A DNA stretch of 64,000 bases from Streptomyces sp. NBC_01498 (GTDB lineage Bacteria > Actinomycetota > Actinomycetes > Streptomycetales > Streptomycetaceae). The notes under the pieces are model-generated. The model saw only the letters and a program-made list of their open reading frames with translations, was not told where the DNA came from and did not search any database. A program made the position numbers and the translations under genes. Positions 34,685 to 44,753 of this stretch are shown here, piece after piece (position 1 is the first letter of the stretch; every line of letters starts with the position of its first letter). The DNA lies in the NCBI RefSeq assembly GCF_036327775.1, contig NZ_CP109598.1:620001-684000 (forward strand), in the 5' to 3' direction.

Positions 34685-36040
34685 TCAGGGCTTCGTCTCC
34701 AGTGCCGGGGAGGGAGTGTGCGCCCAGCGTTCCGTCGGAGTACGGCCGCCAGGCACCGTCCGGGCCCCCTCGTCCACCGGGGGCGGCGGCATCGGCCGCG
34801 TACCGCCCCGTGCCAGGAAGTCCGCCAGCGGCAGCGTCGCCGCGCCCACCGTCACCGCGTCCGGGCCCAGCCGCCCCATCTCGACCGTCGCCCGTGCCCC
34901 GGTGTGGCGCAGCGCGTACTCGCGGGCGTAGCGGCGGATGTCGGGCAGCAGGTGCGGGCCGATCTGGAGGCCGGCCCAGCCGCCGAGGAGCACCCGCTCC
35001 GGCAGGAACAGGTTGATCAGGTCGGCGACAGCCGCGCCGAGGCACTCCGCCGTCTCGTCGAGCAGGGACACCGCGACCTGGTCGGGCGCGGGGCCGCCGG
35101 GCGGCGGGAACGCGGCGGCCAGCAGCGCCGCGAGGGCCGTCTCGTCGTCCGCGTCGGCGGGCAGCGGCCCGTCCGCCTCCTGCCAGCGTTCGCGCATCGC
35201 CTCGGCGCCCGCGTACGCCTCCAGACAGCCGATCGAGCCGCAACGGCAGCGGCGTCCGCGCAGTTGGACGGTGGTGTGGCCCCATTCGAGGGCGCTGCCG
35301 TGCCGGGTCTCGTCGAACGTGCCGCCCTCGCCGCCCCGGATCACGCTGGCGCCCACACCGGAACCGATGAGGGCGATCGCCGCCGTCCCGGCGCCCCGGC
35401 CGCCGCCGAACCACATCTCGGCCTGGCCGAGCGTCTTCGCGCCGTTGTCGATGAACAGCGGGACCTCGGCGGGTACGTCGACGGCGGCGCGCAGCAGTCT
35501 CTCGAAGGGCACGGCGGTCCAGCCCATGGTCTGTCCGTGCACGACCGCGCCCTCGGGGCCGTCGCGTTCGATGATGCCGGGGACCCCTATGCCGATGCCG
35601 AGGAGTTCGCGCGGGTCGGCCCCGGCGTCCCGCAGCACATGGGCCACACCGGTGCGGACATGGGCGACGATGCGTTCGACGTCGTGTCCGTGCTGGGCCA
35701 GCAGCCGTTCGGTGCGGGCGAGTTCGGTCAGGGACAGGTCGAAGAGCTCGACCCGGACCCGGGTTTCCCCGATGTCGATGCCGATCAGGAGCGCGCCGCC
35801 GGGGGCGACCCGCAGCAGGGTGCGCGGCCTGCCGCCGTCGGAGTCGACGACCCCGGCTTCCTCCAGGAGGCGTTCGGCGGCGAGTTCGGTGACGACGTTG
35901 CTGATGGAACCTGAACTCAGACCGGTGGCCGGGCCCAGCTCCTGACGGCTCAGGGGCCCGTCGAAATACAACCGTTGCAACACCCTCGCCCGGTTGCCCC
36001 TGCGCAGGTCACGCACTGTTCTGCTGTCCCGTTCGGCCAT
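34685..36040 (-). CDS. ROK family transcriptional regulator
   Basis: A 451-residue ROK protein with an N-terminal MarR-like winged helix (about 12-65, SRQELGPATGLSSGSISNVV) and a sugar-kinase-like fold (IGIDIGETRVRVELFD, then IGSGVGASVIRGG). The ROK zinc motif CRCGSIGCLE is intact, which is needed for sugar sensing in NagC/Mlc-type regulators. The C-terminal 40 residues are Pro-rich. AAGGAG precedes the ATG by four bases. It is divergent from the CUT1 transporter-GH1 operon and probably represses it through the inverted repeat at 36097-36133. It converges on the LacI gene; the 239 bp between them hold no gene. Confidence 0.88.
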   Translation of the reverse strand: MAERDSRTVRDLRRGNRARVLQRLYFDGPLSRQELGPATGLSSGSISNVVTELAAERLLEEAGVVDSDGGRPRTLLRVAPGGALLIGIDIGETRVRVELFDLSLTELARTERLLAQHGHDVERIVAHVRTGVAHVLRDAGADPRELLGIGIGVPGIIERDGPEGAVVHGQTMGWTAVPFERLLRAAVDVPAEVPLFIDNGAKTLGQAEMWFGGGRGAGTAAIALIGSGVGASVIRGGEGGTFDETRHGSALEWGHTTVQLRGRRCRCGSIGCLEAYAGAEAMRERWQEADGPLPADADDETALAALLAAAFPPPGGPAPDQVAVSLLDETAECLGAAVADLINLFLPERVLLGGWAGLQIGPHLLPDIRRYAREYALRHTGARATVEMGRLGPDAVTVGAATLPLADFLARGGTRPMPPPPVDEGARTVPGGRTPTERWAHTPSPALETKP

Positions 36041-36081
36041 GGTGCTCCTTCCCAGGACGCAACATACCCCGGTCCCAGACC

Positions 36082-36133
36082 TTGACGCGACCTTCTCTCA
36101 CCTCTTAAATCACGACATAAATTAAGCCGTGAG
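36082..36133 (+). promoter_or_regulatory. Promoter with ROK-type inverted repeat for the CUT1-GH1 operon
   Basis: A -35 TTGACG (36082-36087), 17-bp spacer and -10 TTAAAT (36105-36110). An inverted repeat CTCACnnCTTAA (36097-36108) and TTAAGnnGTGAG (36122-36133), 13 bp apart, spans the -10 and start point. AT-rich dyads like this suit a ROK regulator. Confidence 0.65.
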
Positions 36134-36180
36134 GCAGCGTTCGACTCTCGAACACAGCCACCCCGGAAAGGGGCCACCCC

Positions 36181-37497
36181 ATGCGCAGATTCAGAGCCGC
36201 AGCAGTCGTCACCCTCGCCACCGCCCTCGCCGCCACCGTCACCGGATGCGGTGGCGGCACCTCCACCGACGGTGCGGGCACCAACGACTCCCCGAAGACG
36301 CTCACCTACTGGGCGTCCAACCAGGGCCCCAGCATCGAGGCCGACAAGAAGATCCTCACTCCCGAGCTGAAGAAGTTCGAGAAGGAGACGGGGATCAAGG
36401 TCAAGCTCGAAGTCGTGCCGTGGTCGGACCTGCTCACCCGGATCCTGGCCGCCACCACCTCCGGCCAGGGCCCGGACGTGCTGAACATCGGCAACACCTG
36501 GTCCGCCTCGCTCCAGGCGACCGGCGCGCTGCTGCCGTGGGACGACAAGAACTTCGAGGCGATAGGCGGCCGGGACCGCTTCGTCGAGTCGGCCGTCGGG
36601 TCCGCCGGCGCGGAGGGCCAGCCGCCCGCGGCGGTGCCGCTGTACTCGCTCGCGTACGCGCTGTACTACAACAAGCAGATGTTCGCGGACGCCGGTATCG
36701 ACGGTCCGCCCGCCACCTGGGACGAGCTGGTCGCCGACGGCAAGAAGCTGTCCAAGGACGGCAAGTGGGCGCTGGGCACCGAGGGCGGCAACCTGTCCAA
36801 CAACATCCACCAGGTCTTCGTCCTCGGCCAGCAGCACGGCGCCGACTTCTTCGACGACTCCGGCAAGCCGACCTTCACCTCCGACGGCGCGGTCGCCGCC
36901 GTGAAGCAGTACGTCGACTTCATGGCCAAGGACAAGATCATCGCTCCGGGCAACGCGGAGTACGCCCAGAACCAGTCGCTGACCGACTTCGCCAAGGGCA
37001 AGACCGCGATGGTGCTGTGGCAGGCCGCGGCCTCCACGTTCGCCTCCCAGGGCATGAAGCCCGAGGACTGGGGCGCCGCGCCCGTACCCGTCCCGGCGGG
37101 CGCGCCCGGCACCGGCCAGCAGGTGAACTCGATGGTCGCCGGTATCAACATCGCCGTCTTCAAGAACACCAAGAACATCGACGGCGCCAAGAAGTTCGTC
37201 AAGTTCATGACGAGCGACGCCGAGCAGAAGCTCCTCAACAAGACCTACGGGTCCATCCCGCCGGTCGCCGCCGCCCAGAGCGACCCGGCGTTCGCCGCGC
37301 CCGACCTGAAGGTGCTCCGCGACACCCTGGCCACCAGCGCCGCGCCGCTGCCCCAGGTGCCCGAGGAGTCACAGTTCGAGACGGCCGTCGGCACCGCCGT
37401 GAAGGACCTGTGGGCGGACGCCGCCTCGGGCCGCCCCGTGACCACCGAGTCCGTCAAGAAGCGGCTGGACAAGGCCCAGCAGCAGATGCAGCAGTGA
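36181..37497 (+). CDS. CUT1 sugar-binding lipoprotein
   Basis: A 438-residue solute-binding protein of the SBP_bac_1 class. The signal peptide ends in the lipobox VTGC (about residue 23). The mature part has WASNQGPSIEADKKIL, a GPDVLNIGNTW ligand-proximal segment, and the GKTAMVLWQAA motif. AAAGGGG precedes the ATG. It is the first gene of an operon with two permeases and a GH1 enzyme, suggesting uptake of a beta-glucoside. No ATPase is encoded nearby, so a shared MsiK-type subunit is presumed. Confidence 0.9.
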   Translation: MRRFRAAAVVTLATALAATVTGCGGGTSTDGAGTNDSPKTLTYWASNQGPSIEADKKILTPELKKFEKETGIKVKLEVVPWSDLLTRILAATTSGQGPDVLNIGNTWSASLQATGALLPWDDKNFEAIGGRDRFVESAVGSAGAEGQPPAAVPLYSLAYALYYNKQMFADAGIDGPPATWDELVADGKKLSKDGKWALGTEGGNLSNNIHQVFVLGQQHGADFFDDSGKPTFTSDGAVAAVKQYVDFMAKDKIIAPGNAEYAQNQSLTDFAKGKTAMVLWQAAASTFASQGMKPEDWGAAPVPVPAGAPGTGQQVNSMVAGINIAVFKNTKNIDGAKKFVKFMTSDAEQKLLNKTYGSIPPVAAAQSDPAFAAPDLKVLRDTLATSAAPLPQVPEESQFETAVGTAVKDLWADAASGRPVTTESVKKRLDKAQQQMQQ

Positions 37498-37507
37498 GGC
37501 ACCGCCC

Positions 37508-38518
37508 ATGACGTCCACCGTGACTCCCCCCGTACGCACGTCGGGCGGCGGTAAGGACCAGGGCGACGGGGGTGCGCGGCGGCGCAGGCTGCTGCCGCGC
37601 ATCCCCGACCGGATCCGCCACGGCGGGCTGCCCTATCTCCTGCTGCTTCCCGCGGTCCTGCTCGAACTGCTCGTGCATCTCGTCCCGATGGTGATCGGGA
37701 TGGTCATGAGCTTCCGCGAACTGACCCAGTTCTACATCAACAACTGGGACCGGGCGCCGTGGCGCGGGTTCGACAACTACCGGATCGCCGTCGACATCGA
37801 CGCCCCGCTCGGCGAGGCGCTGCTCCACTCCTTCTACGTCACCTGTCTCTTCACGGTTCTCGTGGTCGGACTGTCCTGGCTGTTCGGCATGGCCGCGGCG
37901 ATCATGCTCCAGGAGAACTTCCGCGGCCGGGGGCTGCTGCGGGCCGTCTTCCTCACGCCGTACGCGCTGCCCGTGTACGCGGCCGTCATCACCTGGGCGT
38001 TCATGTTCCAGCGTGACAACGGCATGATCAACCACGTCCTGCACGACCAGCTCGGTCTCACCGACGAGCCGTCGTTCTGGCTGATCGGCGACAACAGTTT
38101 CGTCGCGCTGGTCGTCGTCGCGCTCTGGAAGTCCTGGCCGTTCGCCTTCCTCATGCTGATGGCGGGGCTCCAGAACATCCCGCGCGAGCTGTACGAGGCG
38201 GCGTCCATCGACGGCGCCGGGATCTGGCAGCAGATCCGCAAGATCACCCTGCCGTCGCTGCGTCCGGTCAACCAGGTGCTGGTGCTGGTGCTGTTCCTGT
38301 GGACGTTCAACGACTTCAACACGCCGTACGTGCTGTTCGGCGACTCGGCGCCGGAAGCGGCCGACCTCATCTCGATCCATATCTACCAGTCGTCGTTCGT
38401 CACCTGGAACTTCGGTACGGGCTCCGCGATGTCCGTCCTGCTGCTGCTCTTCCTGCTGCTGGTCACGGCGGTCTACCTGGTGGCCACCTCACGCGGAAGG
38501 AAGGGTTCCGATGCCTGA
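37508..38518 (+). CDS. CUT1 ABC transporter permease (MalF-like)
   Basis: A 336-residue permease with six membrane helices after a basic N-terminus. The cytoplasmic EAA loop that docks the ATPase is YEAASIDGAGIWQQIRKITLP (about residues 229-249). GAGG lies before the ATG, 10 bp after the binding-protein stop. It overlaps the next permease by 8 bp. Confidence 0.92.
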   Translation: MTSTVTPPVRTSGGGKDQGDGGARRRRLLPRIPDRIRHGGLPYLLLLPAVLLELLVHLVPMVIGMVMSFRELTQFYINNWDRAPWRGFDNYRIAVDIDAPLGEALLHSFYVTCLFTVLVVGLSWLFGMAAAIMLQENFRGRGLLRAVFLTPYALPVYAAVITWAFMFQRDNGMINHVLHDQLGLTDEPSFWLIGDNSFVALVVVALWKSWPFAFLMLMAGLQNIPRELYEAASIDGAGIWQQIRKITLPSLRPVNQVLVLVLFLWTFNDFNTPYVLFGDSAPEAADLISIHIYQSSFVTWNFGTGSAMSVLLLLFLLLVTAVYLVATSRGRKGSDA

Positions 38519-39386
38519 GGCGCCGGCCCGCAAGGCCAGATCCCCGCTCGCTCCCCCGGTGTCCTTCCTCTGGACCCGCCGGCTCGTCCTGACGTTCCTC
38601 GCCACCTTCGCCCTGCTGCCCGTCTACGTGATGGTCAGCAGTTCGCTGAAGCCGCTGGAGGACGTGACCGGCAAGTTCCAGTGGATCCCGACCGAGATCA
38701 CCATCCGCCCGTACATCGACATCTGGGACACCGTCCCGCTCGCCCACTACTTCATGAACTCGCTGATGGTGGCGGGCGCGGCGACCGTGCTGTCGGTGAC
38801 GATCGCGGTGTTCTCCGCGTACGCCGTGAGCCGCTACCGGTTCCGGGGCAAGCGGATCTTCACCGTCACGGTGCTCTCCACGCAGATGTTCCCGGGCATC
38901 CTCTTCCTGCTGCCGCTGTTCCTGATCTTCGTCAACATCGGCAACAGCACGGGCGTCGCCCTGTACGGGTCCCGGGGCGGGCTCATCCTCACCTATCTGA
39001 CGTTCTCGCTGCCGTTCTCCATCTGGATGCTGATCGGGTACTTCGACTCCATCCCGAGGGATCTGGACGAGGCCGCGAAGGTCGACGGCTGCGGCCCGCT
39101 CGGCGCGCTGTTCCGGGTGGTCGTGCCCGCCGCGATCCCCGGCATCGTGGCCGTCTCCGTCTACGCGTTCATGACGGCCTGGGGAGAGGTGCTCTTCGCG
39201 TCCGTGATGACGAACGACGAGACCCGCACGCTCGCCGTCGGTCTCCAGGGCTACGCCACCCAGAACGACGTGTACTGGAACCAGATCATGGCCGCGTCGC
39301 TCGTCGTCAGCGTGCCCGTCGTCGCGGGCTTCCTGCTGCTCCAGCGCTATCTCGTCGCCGGACTGACGGCGGGAGCGGTGAAGTGA
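38511..39386 (+). CDS. CUT1 ABC transporter permease (MalG-like)
   Basis: A 291-residue permease with six helices and the EAA loop [22 protein letters not shown] (about residues 184-205). It pairs with the preceding MalF-like protein. Its last codon and stop form a GTGA sequence that could be an alternative start for the GH1 gene (39383), adding 33 residues to that protein. Confidence 0.92.
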   Translation: MPEAPARKARSPLAPPVSFLWTRRLVLTFLATFALLPVYVMVSSSLKPLEDVTGKFQWIPTEITIRPYIDIWDTVPLAHYFMNSLMVAGAATVLSVTIAVFSAYAVSRYRFRGKRIFTVTVLSTQMFPGILFLLPLFLIFVNIGNSTGVALYGSRGGLILTYLTFSLPFSIWMLIGYFDSIPRDLDEAAKVDGCGPLGALFRVVVPAAIPGIVAVSVYAFMTAWGEVLFASVMTNDETRTLAVGLQGYATQNDVYWNQIMAASLVVSVPVVAGFLLLQRYLVAGLTAGAVK

Positions 39387-39481
39387 CGGACCCTCAGCAC
39401 AACTCCCACCGGGACATGACAGGCCGTCAGCTGACGGAATATCAGTCCATCACCCACGCGTCCTCCGTGGAAAGGCAGTCA

Positions 39482-40837
<1,356 letters not shown>

Positions 40838-40853
40838 GGACAGGGCAGTAAAG

Positions 40854-40900
40854 ACGCCGTTCGCCGGCAGCGGTGCAACACCGCTGCCGGCGAACGGCGT
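40854..40900. terminator. Strong bidirectional terminator (22-bp perfect stem)
   Basis: Arms 40854-40875 and 40879-40900 pair perfectly over 22 bp with a 3-base loop, between the convergent GH1 and PfkB genes, 16 bp past the GH1 stop and 19 bp past the kinase stop. Confidence 0.9.
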
Positions 40901-40919
40901 TGACCCGGGGGACGGTTCG

Positions 40920-41873
40920 TCAGGCGTCCACCGGCAGGGAGGGCTCGGTGCCCGCCTGGGCCACGACGGAGGCCGCCACCCGGGAGGCGAAGACCAGCAT
41001 CTCCTCGACCGACGAGGGGGTGAACTCCCGTACGCCGCCCGGGTGGACGCCGAGGGAGACCATCCAGGTGATCATGGCCGCCATGAAGGCGTCACCCGCG
41101 CCGATGGTGTTGACCACCTCGACCGGCACGGCGGGCACGGACACCGGTTCGGCGGTGCCGGAGTAGGCGGTGCTGCCCCGCGATCCCCGGGTCAGGACCA
41201 CCAGCCGGCCGCCGGCGGCGAGCTCCCGGGCCGTCTCGTCGGGGGTCGCGTCCGGCCACAGGACCGCCAGGTCCTCGTCGCTGGCCTTGACCACCTGGGC
41301 CGGCTCGCACAGTTCGCGCAGCAGCCGGGCCCCGTTGGCCGCGTCGAGGGTGCGGTCCTGCCGCACGTTCGGGTCCACGACCAGCAGCGGGCTGCCGGCC
41401 GCCGCCGCGCGCGCCGTCGCCGCCACGGCGGAGGCGGCGGGTTCGACGACGGCGGCGAGGCCGCCCACGTACACGGCGGCGAAGCGCTCCACGTCGGTGC
41501 GGACGGGCAGCTGGAACGTCGCCGTGGACTGGAGGTGGAAGTGGTAACCGGTGCCCTCGGGTCCGGGATCCGCGACGGCCAGGGCCGTGGGGAGGTCCGG
41601 CCGGGCGCACAGACCGAGCTCGACTCCCGCCGAGACCAGCCGGTGCTCGATCGACCGGGCGAACCCGTCGTTCCCGAGGGCGCCGGCGAACCAGCTCGGC
41701 GTGGCGAGCCGGGCCAGTCCGGTGGCCACGTTCGCGGGGGCGCCGCCGGGCTGGGCCCGGTGCGCCTCCGCGTCGCCGGCCACGGGCACCAGGTCGATCA
41801 GCGCCTCGCCCAGCACCAGGACGGCGCCCGGACCCGGTACCGGGTCCGGTGCCGTGCCGGGGGCCTCGGTCAC
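40920..41873 (-). CDS. PfkB family carbohydrate kinase (ketose kinase of a polyol pathway)
   Basis: A 317-residue ribokinase/fructokinase-type kinase. Signature 1 is GGAPANVATGLARL (about 43-56). Signature 2 carries the catalytic Asp in NTIGAGDAFMAA, with Asn in place of the more usual Asp at the motif start. Context makes it the last step of the polyol operon, phosphorylating the ketose produced by the dehydrogenase. The GTG start overlaps the dehydrogenase stop (GTGA). Fructose is the likely substrate if the transporter carries mannitol or sorbitol. Confidence 0.85.
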   Translation of the reverse strand: MTEAPGTAPDPVPGPGAVLVLGEALIDLVPVAGDAEAHRAQPGGAPANVATGLARLATPSWFAGALGNDGFARSIEHRLVSAGVELGLCARPDLPTALAVADPGPEGTGYHFHLQSTATFQLPVRTDVERFAAVYVGGLAAVVEPAASAVAATARAAAAGSPLLVVDPNVRQDRTLDAANGARLLRELCEPAQVVKASDEDLAVLWPDATPDETARELAAGGRLVVLTRGSRGSTAYSGTAEPVSVPAVPVEVVNTIGAGDAFMAAMITWMVSLGVHPGGVREFTPSSVEEMLVFASRVAASVVAQAGTEPSLPVDA

Positions 41874-42859
41874 GGCTCCACCACGATCTTGCGGCCCTGG
41901 CCCGCCTTGAACTGCTCGATGGCGTCCGGGTACCGCTCCAGCGGCAGCCGGTCGCTGATGAACACCGCGGGGTCCAGGACCCCGGCGGCGAACAGCGCGG
42001 CGGCCCGCTCGTAGCTGTGCAGCACCGCCATCGAGCCGGTGATGGTGATCTCCTGGTTGTAGATCTTGTACGGCTCGATCACCGCCGTCGTGGCGTAGTC
42101 GGAGACCCCGAACTGAAGGAACGTGCCACCCTTGGCGACCCGCCCGAGACCGTCCTGAATGGCCCCCGCGTTGCCGGTCGCGTCGATGACGACGTCCCAG
42201 CCGCCGGGCCGCTCGAACTCCTCGGCCGAGGCCGCCGCCCGGGAGCAGCCGAGCTTGGACGCGGTGGCCAGCCGCTCGGGGTTGATGTCCAGCATGTCGA
42301 CGGCGGCGGCGCCGGTGCGCTTGGCCAGCTCCAGCATCATCAGGCCCATCGTGCCCGAGCCGTAGATCAGCACCTCGGCACCGAGCGTGCTGCTCAGCAC
42401 GTCGTAGCCGCGTACGGCGCAGGACAGCGGCTCGATGAGCGCGGCGTCCCGTACGTCCACGTGCTCGGGCAGTTTGACGCAGTTGGCGACGGGCGCCACC
42501 GCGAACTCGGCGGCGCCTCCGGGGACGCTGACACCGATGGCGTTCCACCGGTCGCAGAGGTTGCCGCGGCCGGCCCGGCAGTAGCGGCACTCGTGGCAGT
42601 ACAGGGACGGGTCGACGGCGACCTTGTCGCCGACGGCCAGCTCCGTGACGTCCGCGCCGATGCCCACGATCTCGCCGGCGAACTCGTGGCCGGGCACGAT
42701 CGGCAGGGTCGGGGCGAACTCGCCCTGGAGGATGTGCAGATCGGTGCCGCAGATGCCGCAGGACGCGACGGACACGACGACGTCGCGCGGGCCCGGGGTC
42801 GGGTCGGGGACCGTGGTGACGGACACCTTGCCGGGGGCCTCGACGATCGCTGCCCTCAT
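41870..42859 (-). CDS. Zinc-dependent polyol dehydrogenase (MDR/ADH family)
   Basis: A 329-residue medium-chain dehydrogenase. Catalytic zinc ligands are C37 (CGICGTD), H58 and E59 (PGHEF). Structural zinc ligands are C88, C91, C94 and C102. The Rossmann loop YGSGTMG follows. It resembles sorbitol, mannitol or arabinitol dehydrogenases that oxidise polyols to ketoses with NAD. It is flanked by overlapping genes: permease upstream (ATGA) and kinase downstream (GTGA). Confidence 0.88.
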   Translation of the reverse strand: MRAAIVEAPGKVSVTTVPDPTPGPRDVVVSVASCGICGTDLHILQGEFAPTLPIVPGHEFAGEIVGIGADVTELAVGDKVAVDPSLYCHECRYCRAGRGNLCDRWNAIGVSVPGGAAEFAVAPVANCVKLPEHVDVRDAALIEPLSCAVRGYDVLSSTLGAEVLIYGSGTMGLMMLELAKRTGAAAVDMLDINPERLATASKLGCSRAAASAEEFERPGGWDVVIDATGNAGAIQDGLGRVAKGGTFLQFGVSDYATTAVIEPYKIYNQEITITGSMAVLHSYERAAALFAAGVLDPAVFISDRLPLERYPDAIEQFKAGQGRKIVVEP

Positions 42860-43773
42860 TTGACGGCTCCAAGGGAAAGGCCCTGGACGAGCTTGTCCTG
42901 GGCGGCGAAGCCGGCGGCGAGCACCGGCAGGGACACGACGACGGAGGCGGCGCACAGCTGGGCGAGGAACAGCCCCTGGCTGGTGACGAATCCGGTCAGG
43001 AAGACGGGCGCCGTCTGCGCCGTCACGCCGGTGAGCACCCGGGCGAAGAGCAGCTCGTTCCAGCTGAAGATGAAGCAGATCAGCGCGGTGGCCGCGATAC
43101 CGGGGGCGGCGACGGGCGCCACCACCCGCATCAGGACGGTGGGCAGCCGGGCGCCGTCCACCTGGGCGGCCTCGATGATGGAGACCGGGACGTCCGCGAG
43201 GAACGACTGCATCATCCAGACCGCGATCGGCAGGTTCATCGACGTGTAGAGGATGACGAGCAGCCAGATGTTGTCCAGCATCCCCACGTTCTTGGCGAAG
43301 AGGTACACCGGCAGCAGTCCGGCGACGACCGGCAGCATCTTCGTGGAGAGGAAGAAGAACATCACGTCCGTCCATTTCCGGACGGGCTTGATGGACAGCG
43401 CGTACGCCGCCGGCAGCGCCAGCACGAGGACGAACAGGGTGGAGAACAGGGACGCCGTCACCGAGTTGATGAGCGGCGGCCAGGGGCTCGCCCCGCCGTC
43501 GGCGCCGAAGAAGCCGCTGTAGTTGTCGAAGGTGAGCGGCGCGGTGAGGGACGGCGGGTTGGTCGCCGCGTCCGACTCCGAGTGCAGGGACGTGAGGAAC
43601 ATCCACAGCGCGGGGAAGCAGAAGACGACCCCGACCACCCAGGCCAGCAGGCCCAGCGCGGTGGACCGGCGCCGCTCGCGCCGGGCCGCGTCGCCGTAGC
43701 TGTCCCGGTTCCCGTCGGTCGTGGACCCCTTGCCGGGGGCGCCGGCGGTCTTCGGTGCGGAGAGTGTGCTCAT
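42856..43773 (-). CDS. Polyol ABC transporter permease (MalG/SmoG-like)
   Basis: A 305-residue permease with a long basic N-terminus, six membrane helices and the EAA loop IIEAAQVDGARLPTVLMRVV (about residues 199-218). It is the second permease of the polyol system. Start and stop overlap neighbours by 4 bp each, so the five-gene operon is translationally coupled throughout. Confidence 0.9.
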   Translation of the reverse strand: MSTLSAPKTAGAPGKGSTTDGNRDSYGDAARRERRRSTALGLLAWVVGVVFCFPALWMFLTSLHSESDAATNPPSLTAPLTFDNYSGFFGADGGASPWPPLINSVTASLFSTLFVLVLALPAAYALSIKPVRKWTDVMFFFLSTKMLPVVAGLLPVYLFAKNVGMLDNIWLLVILYTSMNLPIAVWMMQSFLADVPVSIIEAAQVDGARLPTVLMRVVAPVAAPGIAATALICFIFSWNELLFARVLTGVTAQTAPVFLTGFVTSQGLFLAQLCAASVVVSLPVLAAGFAAQDKLVQGLSLGAVK

Positions 43774-44753
43774 GCGCGGCTCGCCTCCTCACTGAAGAGG
43801 GACGAGACGACGCGCAGGGCGAAGGTCGCGATCACGATGGTGCCGATCACGACGACCACGCCTGCCGCGGAGGCAAGTCCGTACTCGTGAGCCTGGTAGA
43901 AGGTCTGGTAGATGGTGTACGGGAGGTTGGCGGTGCCGAGTCCGCCCGCGGTGATGGTGAACACGGCGTCGAAGTTCTGCACGATGTAGATCGAGCCGAG
44001 CAGGACGCCGAGTTCGAGGTAGCGGCGCAGATGCGGCAGGGTCAGGAAGGCGAACATCTGCCAGGCGTTGGCGCCGTCGAGGCGGGCCGCCTCCATCATG
44101 TCCAGCGGCCGGCTCTGGAGCCCGGCCAGCAGGATCAGCATCATGAACGGCGTCCACTGCCAGACGAGCGCCGCCTCCACCGCGAGCAGCGGCATGTCGG
44201 AGATCCAGTCGGGCTGGGTCGGGGTCTCCACCCCGAACAGTCCGGTGAACCAGGCCCAGCCACCGTTCAGCAGGCCGTACTCGGGGTTGTAGAGCACGTG
44301 CTTCCACAGCAGCGCGGCCGAGACGGGCACCAGCAGGAACGGGGTGATGAGCAGCGTACGGACCAGACCCCGGCCCTTGAACCGCTGATTGAGCAGCAGC
44401 GCGAGCAGCAGTCCGAGGACGACGCTGACGATCACCACACTCGCGGTGAGGAGCATCGTCGTGAACACCGAGTCACGCAGGTCGGCGTCGGTGAACACCT
44501 CGCCGTAGTTGGCGAGTCCGGAGAAGCTCCGGGCGTCCGGGTTGAGCGAGTTCCAGTCGAAGAGCGAGATGAACAGCGTTGCCACGAAGGGCAGTTGGGT
44601 GACGGCGATGAGGAAGATCAGAGCCGGCAGAAGGGGGGCCCGGGTGGCCCACTCACGGGCCCGGCCGGGCCCGCGCCCCGCCGGGGGGCGGGACGCGGCC
44701 GGCGCGGACGGTTCCGGCGGTGCCGCCGGGGCGTCGCTGACCGAAGTACTCAC
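43770..44753 (-). CDS. Polyol ABC transporter permease (MalF/SmoF-like)
   Basis: A 327-residue permease with an Ala/Pro/Arg-rich cytoplasmic N-terminus (about 45 residues), six helices and the EAA loop MMEAARLDGANAWQMFAFLTLP (about residues 238-259). The GTG start overlaps the binding-protein stop. It resembles sorbitol/mannitol system components. No ATPase gene is in the operon, so MsiK or a similar shared subunit is presumed. Confidence 0.9.
   Translation of the reverse strand: MSTSVSDAPAAPPEPSAPAASRPPAGRGPGRAREWATRAPLLPALIFLIAVTQLPFVATLFISLFDWNSLNPDARSFSGLANYGEVFTDADLRDSVFTTMLLTASVVIVSVVLGLLLALLLNQRFKGRGLVRTLLITPFLLVPVSAALLWKHVLYNPEYGLLNGGWAWFTGLFGVETPTQPDWISDMPLLAVEAALVWQWTPFMMLILLAGLQSRPLDMMEAARLDGANAWQMFAFLTLPHLRRYLELGVLLGSIYIVQNFDAVFTITAGGLGTANLPYTIYQTFYQAHEYGLASAAGVVVVIGTIVIATFALRVVSSLFSEEASRA

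Noticed and set aside
39424..39437. Perfect palindrome CCGTCAGCTGACGG before GH1 as an operator
   Set aside because: It lies inside the operon, 40 bp past the permease stop, with no promoter; it may be an RNA hairpin or chance.
39383..39481. GTG at 39383, overlapping the permease stop, as the GH1 start
   Set aside because: It adds 33 residues not typical of GH1; the GTG at 39482 has a better ribosome site and matches the family start. Kept as an alternative.
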